A DNA stretch of 64,000 nucleotides. Source: Clostridiales bacterium. Lineage in GTDB: Bacteria; Bacillota; Clostridia; Christensenellales; CAG-917. A program made the translations under genes and the position numbers. Positions 29,961 to 39,554 of the stretch are shown piece after piece. The notes under the pieces were generated by a model. It saw nothing but the letters and a program-made list of their open reading frames with translations, was not told the origin of the DNA and made no database searches. The first letter of the stretch is position 1. Each line of letters starts with the position of its first letter. The stretch is from assembly GCA_022009995.1 (NCBI GenBank), contig CP091734.1, positions 186,001-250,000 on the forward strand, given 5' to 3'.

Positions 29961-31074
29961 TTATTTTTTTCCGCCTTTTGCCTTTTTTCCGTTTTGGTTT
30001 TTCGCGGGGGTGCCGTTTTCGTTTGCGACGGGTTTTTCGGTTTCCGTCGTGACGGGTGCGGTTTCCGCCGTTACAGGTGCCGTGACCGCGTTTTGTTTTG
30101 CCTTTTTATCTTTCTTCGACGACGGTTTTTGCTGCGTCATCATATAAAGCGGGGTAAGCACGTTATCGAGCGCCCATTGCGAAAACGCCGTAAACGTAAG
30201 CCCGTACAAAGTCGTGCCGAACATCATCATCACGACAAGCCAGATTATCGAGAAGAAGCTGCTCTTGACAAAGAACAACGCAATCGGCACAAGGCATACA
30301 AGGAACAACGGCAGACCTATCGGCGCAAGTTTCACGCTGAAAAGGATTGAGTTTGACCTGTTTTAGGAAAGGCAAGTCGACTTCCGCAATCATCGGCAGA
30401 AGTTGCATGTTGACATAAAGCAGCAAAAACTCAACAAGACACACGACGATTATCATCACCCAGTGTCCGGCGTTGAGCGCACCCATCACCTTCAATTTCA
30501 GGAAAAATACGAACGCGCTGCCGAGCGCAAGCACGAGAAGCGAATCGACAAGCATAACGATAAGGTATTTCCACCAATATTTTTTGACGCCTTTGAAGAA
30601 GGTTTTCGTGATTTTTTCAACCTTTTCGCCCCACATAAAGGCTTTCAGACAGTTGAACGCGCCCGCCATACCGATAAACGTAATCGTGATTGCGGGGACA
30701 AGCAGATAAAACACGATCTGCCACGCGTCGTATACGGCAATCTGCGCCTGTTGCAGGGTGTCCGCCCCGCCCGGGAACGCCATACCGACGTTGCCCATAA
30801 AATCGAACTTCGACGTCGCAAGGCTCGTGAAATAATTACTGCACCAATAAAGCACGAAAAAGAGCGGGATCGCAAACAGCAAAAACCACGCGTTCACTCT
30901 CATAAGCGAGTTCATCTCGCCGCTCATCACCGCAAAAACCTGCTTCACGCGGCCCTTAGGATATACCCCCTTCGGTTCTTCCGCGCGGATTTCGGGCCCG
31001 AGCGAAAGTTTTTTATACAAAGGGCTTAATTCTTCCTTTTTGTTTTTATTGTTCGTTTTATTAGTTTTGTTCAT
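29961..31074 (-). CDS. multi-pass membrane protein (DUF624/YesL-like, frameshifted)
   Basis: About 370 residues with six predicted membrane segments (for example AWFLLFAIPLFFVLYW, IVFYLLVPAITITFIGMAGAF, YLIVMLVDSLLVLALGSAF) and a long Lys/Ala/Thr/Glu-rich cytosolic tail. The spacing resembles YesL/DUF624-type proteins but similarity is not strong. The start is the ATG at 31074 with GGAG six bases upstream. An indel near 30350 splits the protein between DLPFLKQVK and the next membrane segment. First gene of the five-gene cluster ending in the HEAT gene. Confidence 0.55.
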
Positions 31075-31202
31075 TTTTTGCTCCGACATTTGTTGTCTTT
31101 CCATTTTACACTATAAAAAGAAATATATCAAGAATTTATCGCGGAGTTTTGTCGGCTTTTGACACGAATCGACGAAAAATAATACTATGTATATATCAGC
31201 AT

Positions 31203-31231
31203 TTGACAAAGTCTCTTTCGTGTGTTACCAT
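31203..31231 (+). promoter_or_regulatory. asd promoter
   Basis: TTGACA (31203-31208), 17-base spacer, TACCAT (31226-31231). Only about 50 bases lie between here and the start codon, so no lysine riboswitch fits. Confidence 0.7.
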
Positions 31232-31281
31232 ATTAAACTATTAAAGAGGTTATTCGAACCTTTCCGATTTTGGAGGTATCT

Positions 31282-32282
31282 ATGAAAAAATATAACGTGG
31301 CGGTTGTCGGCGCAACGGGTATGGTCGGCAATAAATTCCTGGAAGTTTTAGCGGAAAGAAACCTTCCCGTCGAAAACTATTATCTTTACGCAAGCGCGAA
31401 AAGCGCCGGTAAGGTGATTGATTTTATGGGAAAACCGCACACCGTCATCGAACTCACGAAAGAAAACGTCGTCGATAAAAAAATCGACATCGCGTTGTTT
31501 TCCGCGGGCGCAAGCGTTTCAAGGGAATTCGCCCCGATTTTTGCAAGTATCGGCGCAACCGTCGTCGACAACAGCAGCTGCTGGCGTATGGACGAGAACG
31601 TTCCCCTTGTCGTGCCCGAGGTCAACCCCGAAGACGTCAGATGGAACAAAGGCATCATCGCCAACCCGAATTGCAGCACGATTCAGGCTATGGTGGCATT
31701 AAAACCCCTGCACGACAAATATACTATTAAAGAGTGGTTTACAGCACTTATCAGGCGGTTTCCGGCGCGGGCGTTCAGGGCTACAACGACCTTAAAGACG
31801 GCATAAACGGCGTCCCGCCCAAAAAGTTCAATCACCAAATCTTTGCCAACTGCCTGCCGCAAATCGACGTGTTCTGCGACAACCACTACACCAAAGAAGA
31901 AATGAAAATGGTCAATGAAACGCGCAAAATTCTGCACGCGCCCGATATGCGAATCACCGCAACCACCGTCCGCGTCCCCGTTTTCCACGGCCATTCCGAA
32001 AGCATAAATATCGAGTTTGAGAAACCTTGCGACCTTAAAGGCGTGTTCGAATGCCTTGAAAACGCCCCGGGACTCGTCGTCATCGACGATATCGAAAACT
32101 GCAAGTACCCGATGCCCGTCGATATCGAAAATACCGACCCCGTTTACGTCGGTCGTATCCGCATCGACGACAGCGTCGACAGCGGCGTCAATATCTGGTG
32201 CGTCGCCGATAACATAAGAAAAGGCGCCGCAACCAACACGGTTCAGATTGCCGAATTGCTTATAAAGGATAATCTCGTTTAA
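31282..32282 (+). CDS. asd: aspartate-semialdehyde dehydrogenase (frameshifted)
   Basis: Reduces aspartyl phosphate to aspartate semialdehyde with NADPH (EC 1.2.1.11), the shared step for lysine, threonine and methionine. N-terminal VAVVGATGMVGNKFLEVL, catalytic cysteine in ANPNCSTIQAMVAL, then AVSGAGVQGYNDL and the active-site region RVPVFHGHSESINIEF. About 334 residues. One A appears missing near 31735 (IK-RVVYSTYQ). Start ATG at 31282 after GGAGG. Followed by dapA and dapB: a lysine/diaminopimelate operon. Confidence 0.95.
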
Positions 32283-32348
32283 TTCACGATTTCACAAAAG
32301 TTTAATAACCCGAATCGGTAATAATCTTTTAAGAAGGTCAAGGCGAAA

Positions 32349-33221
32349 ATGTCAATTTTCAAAGGCTGCGCTACCGCGCTTGTTACCCCGTTTTCCGATT
32401 CGGGCGTCGATTACGATTCTCTCGGGCGCCTCATCGATTTTCAGATTGAAAACGACGTGGGCGCTCTTGTTATACTCGGCACCACGGGCGAAGCCGCAAC
32501 GATGTCGGAAGACGAAAAAATCGACGTCGTGAAGTTTTCGGTAAAAGCCGCGGACGGGCGCGTCCCCGTCATCGTCGGCAGCGGCTCGAACGACACGAAA
32601 TCGGCTGTAAGACTTAGCCGACTTTTCTCGTCGCTCGGAGCGGACGCCCTGCTTGTCGTTACGCCGTTTTACAACAAATGCACGCAAAACGGACTCGTCG
32701 CGCATTACTCGGAAATCGCAAATTCCGTCGATAAACCCGTTATCGTTTACAACGTGCCGGCGCGCACCGGCGTCAACGTTCTGCCGGAAACTTTCCGAAA
32801 ACTTGCAAAAATTAAAAACGTCGTCGCCATCAAAGAAGCGGCGGGGGATCTTTCGCAAATGTCCGACACGATAATGCTGTCGGGCGACGCGGATGTCTTT
32901 TCGGGCGACGACAACCTTACCGTCCCGGCAATGTGCATGGGGGCATCGGGCGTTATCTCCGTCGCGGCGAATCTGTTCCCAAAATTCGTGTCAGATATGA
33001 CAAAAGCCGCCCTTCTCGGCAACTATGACAAAGCGGCGAAAATGCAGTTGAAAATCAACCCGTTGATACACGGATTATTTTCGGAAGTCAACCCCATTCC
33101 CATAAAATACGCGCTCAATAGGTTCGGGCTTTGCAAGAATATTCTGCGCTTGCCGCTCACAAAAATGTCAAAAGCGAATTCCGACAAATTAGACGTTTTA
33201 ATTGACGATTTTTTAAGTTAA
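32349..33221 (+). CDS. dapA: 4-hydroxy-tetrahydrodipicolinate synthase
   Basis: Condenses pyruvate with aspartate semialdehyde (EC 4.3.3.7). 290 residues; landmarks GCATALVTPF, GALVILGTTGEAATMS, the tyrosine in TPFYNKCTQNG, VYNVPARTGVN and the Schiff-base lysine in VVAIKEAAGD. 66 bases after asd and three bases before dapB. Confidence 0.96.
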   Translation: MSIFKGCATALVTPFSDSGVDYDSLGRLIDFQIENDVGALVILGTTGEAATMSEDEKIDVVKFSVKAADGRVPVIVGSGSNDTKSAVRLSRLFSSLGADALLVVTPFYNKCTQNGLVAHYSEIANSVDKPVIVYNVPARTGVNVLPETFRKLAKIKNVVAIKEAAGDLSQMSDTIMLSGDADVFSGDDNLTVPAMCMGASGVISVAANLFPKFVSDMTKAALLGNYDKAAKMQLKINPLIHGLFSEVNPIPIKYALNRFGLCKNILRLPLTKMSKANSDKLDVLIDDFLS

Positions 33222-33224
33222 AGT

Positions 33225-33929
33225 ATGATAAACATCATATTAAACGGCGCGTGCGGCAGGCTCGGCACAACGTTTCAAAAGGTTGCAAAAGAAACGACGG
33301 ACGTAAATATCGTTGCCGGCGTCGACGTAAACCGCACGGGAATTTCAACGGGTTTTCCGCTGTATAAAAACATTAAAAACGTTGCCGTTCCCGCGGACGC
33401 AGTGGTCGATTTTTCAACGCCGACAGCACTTTCCGACGTGCTCGAATATTGCGTCGGAAATAACCTGAACCTTCTTGTCGCAACGACGGGACACTCCGAA
33501 ATCCAAAACGAAAAAATCGCGGCTGCCGCCAAAAAAATAGCCGTTTTCAAGACGGCGAATTTAAGCCACGGCGTGTACGTTTTGTCGCGCCTCGTCGCGC
33601 TCGCGGCGTCACTACTCGACGGCTTCGACGTCAACGTCACGGAAATCCACCACAAGAAAAAACTCGACGCCCCGTCCGGCACAGCCAAAATGCTCGCGGA
33701 CGTTATAAAGTCGTCTTGCGTTGACGAAAACACGCCGGAAGTTTCGATAAATTCGATTCGCGGCGGCACGGCAGTCGGTAAACACGAAATCTCGTTTTTC
33801 GGCAATTACGAAACCCTGACTCTCACCCACGAAGCCTGTTGCAAGGACGTTTACGCCGTCGGCGCTCTCCGCGCCCTTCGCTTCCTTATGACAAAAAAAG
33901 TCGGACTTTTTTCATCGTCCGACCTGTAA
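33225..33929 (+). CDS. dapB: 4-hydroxy-tetrahydrodipicolinate reductase
   Basis: Reduces the DapA product with NAD(P)H (EC 1.17.1.8) toward diaminopimelate and lysine. 234 residues; nucleotide-binding start NIILNGACGRLGTTF, VVDFSTPTAL, LVATTGHSE, the catalytic motif ITEIHHKKKLDAPSGTAKML (shown from VTEIHHKKK) and the C-terminal NAYAVGALRALRFL-like end (DVYAVGALRALRFL). Last gene of the asd-dapA-dapB operon; the AT-rich accessory region begins nine bases after its stop. Confidence 0.94.
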   Translation: MINIILNGACGRLGTTFQKVAKETTDVNIVAGVDVNRTGISTGFPLYKNIKNVAVPADAVVDFSTPTALSDVLEYCVGNNLNLLVATTGHSEIQNEKIAAAAKKIAVFKTANLSHGVYVLSRLVALAASLLDGFDVNVTEIHHKKKLDAPSGTAKMLADVIKSSCVDENTPEVSINSIRGGTAVGKHEISFFGNYETLTLTHEACCKDVYAVGALRALRFLMTKKVGLFSSSDL

Positions 33930-33937
33930 AAACTTTC

Positions 33938-35905
33938 TCAATTATACATAATATTCTTCAAATAATTGTATGTTCCATTATAAAACTTGCGTAATCTTGT
34001 TTCGTCGCTATCATCTCCATTTGGAATGAAAATAGCCATACCTTGTCTTGCCCTTGTTAGTAAAACACGATAAGCGTTTTTAAGGTAGTTTTTGTTATCA
34101 TCTGAGTTTATATTTTGCCATTTTGTGCCGCTAAATTTGTTGTATGTCCAGCCATTTATATACCTAAAATCGGCATCCCAGGCAACTATTGTATAATCAA
34201 GCTCCAACCCCTGAATTTGAAATTCTGTTACAACATCTTCCAGATAGTAGCTTGACCTAACGTCATCTTTGTCATTCAAAAACCAGTTTTCAACATCAAT
34301 ATCATTTTTAACATATATACCTTCTGGTTTTAATCTCAATGCACCGCTACTTGCCACTAAACCATATCTCGTTGTTCCTCTGCACTGATCTTTTACCCAT
34401 GTTTTTGCCTCTTCTAAATCTCTTGTTAAAAGAATGGGATATTTGTTTTTTATTTTCTGATATAATAATTGCGCTGTTTGCAAATCATTGTCAAGAATAG
34501 CTTTTACAAATGCGGATACATCTGGCGTCCTAAATGACCGTATTGATGACGCTAAATGCAAATTTACATCCTGATTGATGTTTAAGTCTTCGATCATCTC
34601 CGCCCATTTTCTTCCTCTTGTGTATTCCGTATCGTTTAATTGTGGCGAAACAAAAACATCCCATTCTGAAAAAGACTTTCTCAATGAGTCAAACCATTCA
34701 GGAAGACCTGCTTCTCCTGTGTTTATCTCTTGTCCGCCACCGACCAAACAAATAACAACCGCCCAATCATTATGCCTGTCTAATGTACTTATTAAAAATT
34801 CTGGCTCGCTATAATCAAAATCCAAGACACCCTTTTTGGTTTTCATGAATTTTGAAATCATTTCTTTTGTCCACGCCCGTTGCGCCTCGTCAAAAATAGC
34901 AATCCTTTCGGGCGGAACATCATCATTTCCAACAAAACTATCCCTATATTTATGTATGATTTGAATAAAGGCACTTGTTTCTCGTAATGCTTCTCTTTTT
35001 GAGATTTTTTCTCCTTCCTCGCTTGCTTGTTTTACCTTATCACGCGCCAACGCTTCTTGCAAAACACTGACCAGGGGTTGGTTACCTGATAAAAACACCG
35101 CATGTTCCCCTTGTCGTGCATTTGCATGTTCAATGGCAAGATTAAGCCCTACCAATGTTTTCCCTGCACCGGGTACACCCGTCACAAAACATATGGATTT
35201 TCTTTTGTTATTCTTGCTATATGCGATTATTTCATCAATTGCACGCGTTGTTTCGCTCAGATTTTTTGCATCTGCGTCACTTCTGGTTATTTCTTCAACT
35301 TTATGCCCATTATATAACGCCTGCGCTGCCTCGATTATTGTAGGTGTAGGAAGATATTCCGAGTTTTCCCACTGCTCGTAATTGAAACTGTTGCAACAAA
35401 TTTTTTCATCTATTAACGCTATAATTTCCCCGATATTGCCTCTATTACAAAAGAGCGGCTCTGCTATATTACCTTTTACTATGAAAGAGTTTTCAATTGT
35501 TTTTGCTTCTGTTGCAACAACAATAGGGATAATTGTTTTGTCATGGCTTTCTTTTTGAAAATTTTGCAAATCAAGTGCATAGTCCAACACCTGTTCATTT
35601 GCGCCTTTTTTATACTCGGTCTCTCCGCACTTAAATTCAAGCAAATATACAACATTTTTATGCAAAAAAACAACATCCACTCTTTTGCAAATCCTCGGTA
35701 TAGTATATTCAAATATAATACGCCCTTCATCAAAACGCGCAAATTCTTTCTGTAAAATATTTATCTCTTCTGACCATGTATTCTTCTGCAAAAGCGTTGT
35801 TTCAGAAAAACTATCGTTTTCGCAAATTATACCAAGTATCGTTTGTGGATTTTCGTGTAAAAATTGAAAAAGATCTGCCGAATAATAGCAACGTGAGTTC
35901 CTCAT
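33938..35905 (-). CDS. DUF2075 helicase with N-terminal nuclease-like domain
   Basis: 655 residues. The N-terminal part holds a PD-(D/E)XK-type core (RVDVVFLHKNVVYLLEFKCGE: D and E-x-K). Next is a DUF2075/superfamily 1 helicase with Walker A FVTGVPGAGKTLVGLN, Walker B IAIFDEAQRAW, a motif III-like VVICLVGGGQEIN and a C-terminal LLTRARQGMAIFIP motif VI. Proteins of this layout occur in defence islands but their action is not known to me as a named system. Start ATG at 35905 is preceded by GAGGAGGG. AT-rich, convergent with dapB and unlike the core genes; likely acquired. Confidence 0.75.
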   Translation of the reverse strand: MRNSRCYYSADLFQFLHENPQTILGIICENDSFSETTLLQKNTWSEEINILQKEFARFDEGRIIFEYTIPRICKRVDVVFLHKNVVYLLEFKCGETEYKKGANEQVLDYALDLQNFQKESHDKTIIPIVVATEAKTIENSFIVKGNIAEPLFCNRGNIGEIIALIDEKICCNSFNYEQWENSEYLPTPTIIEAAQALYNGHKVEEITRSDADAKNLSETTRAIDEIIAYSKNNKRKSICFVTGVPGAGKTLVGLNLAIEHANARQGEHAVFLSGNQPLVSVLQEALARDKVKQASEEGEKISKREALRETSAFIQIIHKYRDSFVGNDDVPPERIAIFDEAQRAWTKEMISKFMKTKKGVLDFDYSEPEFLISTLDRHNDWAVVICLVGGGQEINTGEAGLPEWFDSLRKSFSEWDVFVSPQLNDTEYTRGRKWAEMIEDLNINQDVNLHLASSIRSFRTPDVSAFVKAILDNDLQTAQLLYQKIKNKYPILLTRDLEEAKTWVKDQCRGTTRYGLVASSGALRLKPEGIYVKNDIDVENWFLNDKDDVRSSYYLEDVVTEFQIQGLELDYTIVAWDADFRYINGWTYNKFSGTKWQNINSDDNKNYLKNAYRVLLTRARQGMAIFIPNGDDSDETRLRKFYNGTYNYLKNIMYN

Positions 35906-36033
35906 ATTCCCTCCTCTTAATATAATAATGTTAGCACAAAACAAGTTTTATTACAATATAATAATTGTTCTACACCTTATTATTTTTGCCTTTGCTTTAA
36001 TTAAAGGATTTTTGCAAAATTGCCGCAATATGG

Positions 36034-36062
36034 TTGCCAAATCCGGCAAAATGTTGTATATT
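36034..36062 (+). promoter_or_regulatory. tRNA-Ser promoter
   Basis: TTGCCA (36034-36039), 17-base spacer, TATATT (36057-36062), 35 bases before the mature tRNA 5' end. Confidence 0.6.
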
Positions 36063-36097
36063 ACACACGTTGGGCATTTCCCCGACGTAATCAGATT

Positions 36098-36188
36098 GGA
36101 GAGATATCGAAGAGGTCATAACGAGCCGCACTCGAAATGCGGTCGTCAGGAAACTGGCGCAAGGGTTCGAATCCCTTTCTCTCCGCCA
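36098..36188 (+). tRNA. tRNA-Ser (anticodon CGA)
   Basis: Acceptor stem GGAGAGA pairs with TCTCTCC; the gene encodes discriminator G and CCA. The anticodon arm is CCGCA-CTCGAAA-TGCGG with anticodon CGA, reading UCG. The T arm is AAGGG-TTCGAAT-CCCTT, and a long variable arm is present as expected for serine. UCG is heavily used in the core genes of the window. A serine recombinase element begins a few hundred bases downstream. Confidence 0.95.
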
Positions 36189-36191
36189 ATC

Positions 36192-36237
36192 AAAACCTAA
36201 ATCGAATACGAGAGTGTTTGATTTGGGTTTTTCTTTT
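36192..36237 (+). terminator. tRNA-Ser terminator
   Basis: AAACCTAAATC and GATTTGGGTTT pair (one G-T) and are followed by a T-rich run, directly after the tRNA. Confidence 0.75.
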
Positions 36238-36373
36238 GCAAAAATGCAGTATTTATTAGCGTTTTTCGGTTGTCTATGTGCCGTCGTTTCGGTCTTTTCG
36301 GGGTTCGTATGGGGGTGTTCGTATCGCTTTATCCGTAGCAGTTGCAGACGGTTTTATGCCGCGAAAGGTTCTT

Positions 36374-36486
36374 GACGTGAGAAAGGAGTGTGTCAGGCTA
36401 TCTTGCCAAAGGCAAACGAAAAGCCCCTCGGGGCTGTCGGTTGGCGGTTTATTTGCCTACCGACACGCTCCTAAGAGGCTCACGTC
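36374..36486. repeat. long imperfect inverted repeat beside the tRNA-proximal recombinase
   Basis: Outer arms GACGTGAG (36374-36381) and CTCACGTC (36479-36486), then GGAGTGTGTC (36385-36394) and GACACGCTCC (36462-36471, one G-T pair), with nested GGCAAA/TTTGCC and AGCCCC/GGGGCT hairpins inside. The rest of 36238-36520 shows no gene. It could be a recombinase or replication site or a structured RNA. Confidence 0.55.
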
Positions 36487-36520
36487 CAGAACACCGTGGA
36501 ATAAATCGTCTGCGTATGTA

Positions 36521-38017
36521 TCAGATACGCATTACAAGTCTGAAATCTTTAAGTCCGTAATACTGCCTGTTTTGTATCACATACGGCATTTTAACGTTTT
36601 TGTCGTAAAAAGAAAAACCCTGACTTTCGTCAAGGTTTATCGTCTTTGGGGTGTTGTAGATAATTATCATTTTATCGTCATACAACTGAATTTCCTTTAT
36701 GAAATGATTTATGAGTTGTAGCGGCTCTTTTTCAAGTGCGGATTTGTAATAATCGATTATTTGCTCTTTGGAAAGTCTGAACGCCGTTTGAGATTTTTCA
36801 ATCGTCAATCGCTTTTCGATGTCGGTCAGTTTTTCTTCGAGTTCTCGCATACGTTTCATAACCGTTGCGCTTTGTCCGCCCAATTCTATGGCTTGCATAA
36901 TGTTGTTGATTGTATTCTCGGTTTGACGTTTTTCTTTTATGAGATTAGTCAGAACCGAGTTTTGTTTTATGCGATTTTCCTGCACTTGCAGTAAATACGT
37001 TGCCATTTTGTCTAATATTTCGGGGCGTTGTATTTGTTCGCATACGTTGTCAAGTACATATTTTTCTAGTATTTCTTTTCTGACTTGCGACTTTTTGCAA
37101 CCGCTTTGGTGTTTTCGTCCCAAGCATTTGTAATAGCGTATTTTCTGTCCGTTTTTAGCCGTTCCGCATTCCGCAGAGATAGGACTGCCGCAATATCCGC
37201 ATTTAATTTTGTTGCGAAGAAGATACACGACTTCAACGCTACGAGTTCCGTATTTGTTGGTTTCGGTCTTTCTTCTTACGTTTTCGTAAATTTCCGTGGG
37301 CACGATTTGCGGATACATATTTGTAAAAACTTCGTTGCCGTGTCTGTATATACCCGAATACTTTTCGTTTTTGAGTATATTGTATACGGTATTTCTCGCA
37401 AACTTTTTACCGCGATTGAAATGCCTCTTTCGGTAAGCGTTTTTATTATGTCTTTAACGTAAACGCCTTGCGCGTATTGGTCGTAAATAAATCTTACTAC
37501 TTCGGCTTTTTCTTCGTCAATCACGACTTTATGATTTTCTACTTTATAGCCGTAAATGATAGTTCCGCCCGTAAAGTTGCCTTTTTGCCTTGTTTCGTTC
37601 ATTCCGCGCTTTACCTTTTGCGAAAGTTCGGCAGAGTAATATTCGGCGTAGCCCTCAATCATACTTTCGAGTATAATTGCCTCGGGGCTGTCGGGAATAT
37701 ATTCGGTAGCGGAAACGACTTTAACGCCGTTGTCTTTAAGTGTTTTCTTGTGTTTCGTGGTTTCGTATTTATTACGCGAAAACCTGTCGAATTTGTAAAC
37801 GAGTACGACATTGAAATCGTGTTTTTTGCTATCTTCTATCATCTGACGGAAGTCGGGACGATTGTCGTTAGTACCCGTCATAGCACGGTCTATATAGGTT
37901 CTTAAAATGAGTATGTCGTTGTTTCGCATACTCGTTACATACACGGAGTTGTCCCTCTATGGACTGTTCCGTTTGGGTATCGCTCGAATAACGAGCATAA
38001 ATAACTGCTGTTTTCAA
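36521..38017 (-). CDS. large serine recombinase (frameshifted)
   Basis: About 497 residues. The catalytic resolvase domain begins with VIYARYSSDTQTEQSIEGQL (nucleophile serine in YSS), then the recombinase domain, a zinc-ribbon (CGYCGSPISAECG...CLGRKHQSGCKKS) and a coiled coil near the C-terminus. Indels near 37400 and 37930. The start is probably the TTG at 38017 with AAAGGAG upstream. Such enzymes integrate and excise elements without host factors. It sits at the tRNA-proximal end of the island and shares sequence with the recombinase at 42.9-44.5 kb. Confidence 0.88.
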
Positions 38018-38122
38018 AATTTGTTACTCCTTTAATTTTATTTTTTAGATTTGTCTTTCGACGGGAACGGAAAAAACGGAAACGTATGCAAAATTTGCTT
38101 ACATTTTTGTCTTAATTCTTTC

Positions 38123-38163
38123 TCGTCAAGGGTTGCGAAAGCAATGCACTTTACCCTTGACGA
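38123..38163. repeat. 11-bp perfect inverted repeat downstream of rep
   Basis: TCGTCAAGGGT (38123-38133) and ACCCTTGACGA (38153-38163) enclose 19 bases, 42 bases after the rep stop codon. No T tract follows on the rep strand, so it is not a typical terminator. An origin-type hairpin recognised by the HUH Rep is an alternative. Confidence 0.5.
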
Positions 38164-38205
38164 AAAAGTCGTTTTCGTTTAACCTTTCCCGATCCGAAAG
38201 ACTAA

Positions 38206-39120
38206 TTAGTTGCAATGCGGCAACTGCGCTATAATTTCTTTGCTTACCTTTCCGAGAATTTCGCCCTCGTTGATACAGGTGAAGTTATCGAAAAGCAACA
38301 CTTTGCGGTCGTCAATTCCGAACGTGCATATTACATCTTCGTCCAAAACGTCCGAGCGGAAGTAAGTAGGTAATTTTCCGCCGTAGACTAAACGCTCGCC
38401 GGACTTTTCCATATACTTCGTTATGTATTTTGCCGCCTCGGAAATATCGTCCTGCGTGGCAATATCCTTGAAGTCGTTACGCCCGAATTGTTTCAGAAAG
38501 TGCGTGTTTTGGTATGTCGTTTGCATACGGTGGTTTCGCGTGTCGTAGTCTTTTACTTCTTCGAGTTTTCCTATCATTTTGCCGTCGGGAATATGGAAAA
38601 TGCCGTGAAAATGTAGTCTGTTCGTATCTTCGCCGCGCTCCCATACTCCGACGTATTTCCAACCATTACGGGCAACAAGATGTTTCAGGGTGTTAGACAT
38701 CTTTTTACGGAACGTTTCCTCGGTGTGAAGTTCGTTCGAGTAGGTAAAAGTTACGAAAAAATTCCAGTCCTGCAAACGCAACTTTCGCATAAGCCTTACT
38801 TTGCGCTTTATGGCGTTGGTGTTCATTCGCTCGGTGTGTTTTTCGACGAAAGCGTTTAATTCGGCTTTGTCGGCAAAGTCATCTTTCAAAGCGGATTTTA
38901 TATGCGCCTTGCGTTCTCTCTTGGGCAGAGATTGGCTCTCTTTATATGCCGTTTCAAAGCGTTCTTTCGGGGTGTTGGGCGGCGTTACGTCTGCCGTCGA
39001 TTGTTGTTTCATAGGTTTAACGGCGCGCCTTTTACAGCCTTTTCCGCTCGGAAACGCTCCTTGCGGTATTCCGACGTAATGACCGCCGTCAAAGTAGATT
39101 TTCATATTTGCGTAGTTCAT
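38206..39120 (-). CDS. HUH-type rolling-circle replication initiator-like protein
   Basis: 304 residues. The order matches HUH Rep proteins of small phages and plasmids: motif 1 DWNFFVTFTYSNE, motif 2 RLHFHGIFHIPDG (histidine-hydrophobic-histidine), and motif 3 AKYITKYMEKSGE with the candidate nicking tyrosines. Basic N-terminal third. Known HUH Reps nick one strand at an origin hairpin and start rolling-circle replication. The start is ATG at 39120 with AAGGAG eight bases upstream; the longer open frame overlaps a terminator-like hairpin. Large inverted repeats lie on both sides of the gene. No capsid or relaxase genes are near. Confidence 0.72.
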   Translation of the reverse strand: MNYANMKIYFDGGHYVGIPQGAFPSGKGCKRRAVKPMKQQSTADVTPPNTPKERFETAYKESQSLPKRERKAHIKSALKDDFADKAELNAFVEKHTERMNTNAIKRKVRLMRKLRLQDWNFFVTFTYSNELHTEETFRKKMSNTLKHLVARNGWKYVGVWERGEDTNRLHFHGIFHIPDGKMIGKLEEVKDYDTRNHRMQTTYQNTHFLKQFGRNDFKDIATQDDISEAAKYITKYMEKSGERLVYGGKLPTYFRSDVLDEDVICTFGIDDRKVLLFDNFTCINEGEILGKVSKEIIAQLPHCN

Positions 39121-39170
39121 AGTTTTTACTCCTTGTGATTTAGATTTTTTGTATGGCGAAAGAAAATAAA

Positions 39171-39216
39171 AAACGGCAGAATACGAAACACCATACAATT
39201 TCATACTCTGCCGTTT
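39171..39216 (-). terminator. terminator-like hairpin in front of rep
   Basis: On the minus strand AAACGGCAGA and TCTGCCGTTT form a perfect 10-pair stem followed by TTTTATTTT. It lies after the 50-residue gene and 50 bases before the rep start, so it could end that transcript or attenuate rep expression. Confidence 0.65.
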
Positions 39217-39401
39217 ACAGTTCGGTTTAATTACAATTCAATTCAGTTCAATTCGGTTAGTTTAAGTCATAAATAGATTTCCGTTCAGTTCCTTTCATTT
39301 CGTTTATGTTATCGCTTTTTAGCGTTATTTTCTAATTTAATATTTTTCTATTTACTCGGTTTAGTTTATTTAATTTTTTGTGTAATTTTTCGGCTTTTAA
39401 G

Positions 39402-39554
39402 TCAGGTTTCGTTTTTGTTTTCGGTTTGCGTTTGTTGGTGCAGTTCGACTATCCTTGAAAAGATACTTTCAAAGAAAGTGCGTTTTTCGCCGTCAGTCAA
39501 CGCCTCTAAATCAGGCTCGCCGACGGCTACGACTTTTAGGTTTGTTTGCAGCAT
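39402..39554 (-). CDS. 50-residue protein upstream of rep
   Basis: A short gene with an excellent ribosome-binding site (AAGGAGGAC, eight bases before ATG at 39554). The product has a neutral start (MLQTNLKVVAVGEPDLEALT), a helical segment EKRTFFESIFSRIVELHQQ, and a polar end. I do not recognise it. Position before rep, with a terminator-like hairpin between, fits a copy-control or accessory plasmid protein; this is inference. Confidence 0.55.
   Translation of the reverse strand: MLQTNLKVVAVGEPDLEALTDGEKRTFFESIFSRIVELHQQTQTENKNET

Noticed and set aside
31232..31281. Possible lysine riboswitch before asd
   Set aside because: Only about 50 bases lie between promoter and start codon, too short for that aptamer.
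1..33000. Broken core genes read as pseudogenes
   Set aside because: Both halves of each are fully conserved and the breaks lie in short homopolymers across many essential genes, so sequencing error is more likely.
36098..36188. tRNA-Ser 3' end as integrase attachment site with a second copy downstream
   Set aside because: I found no repeat of the tRNA 3' end in the window, and the enzymes present are serine rather than tyrosine recombinases.
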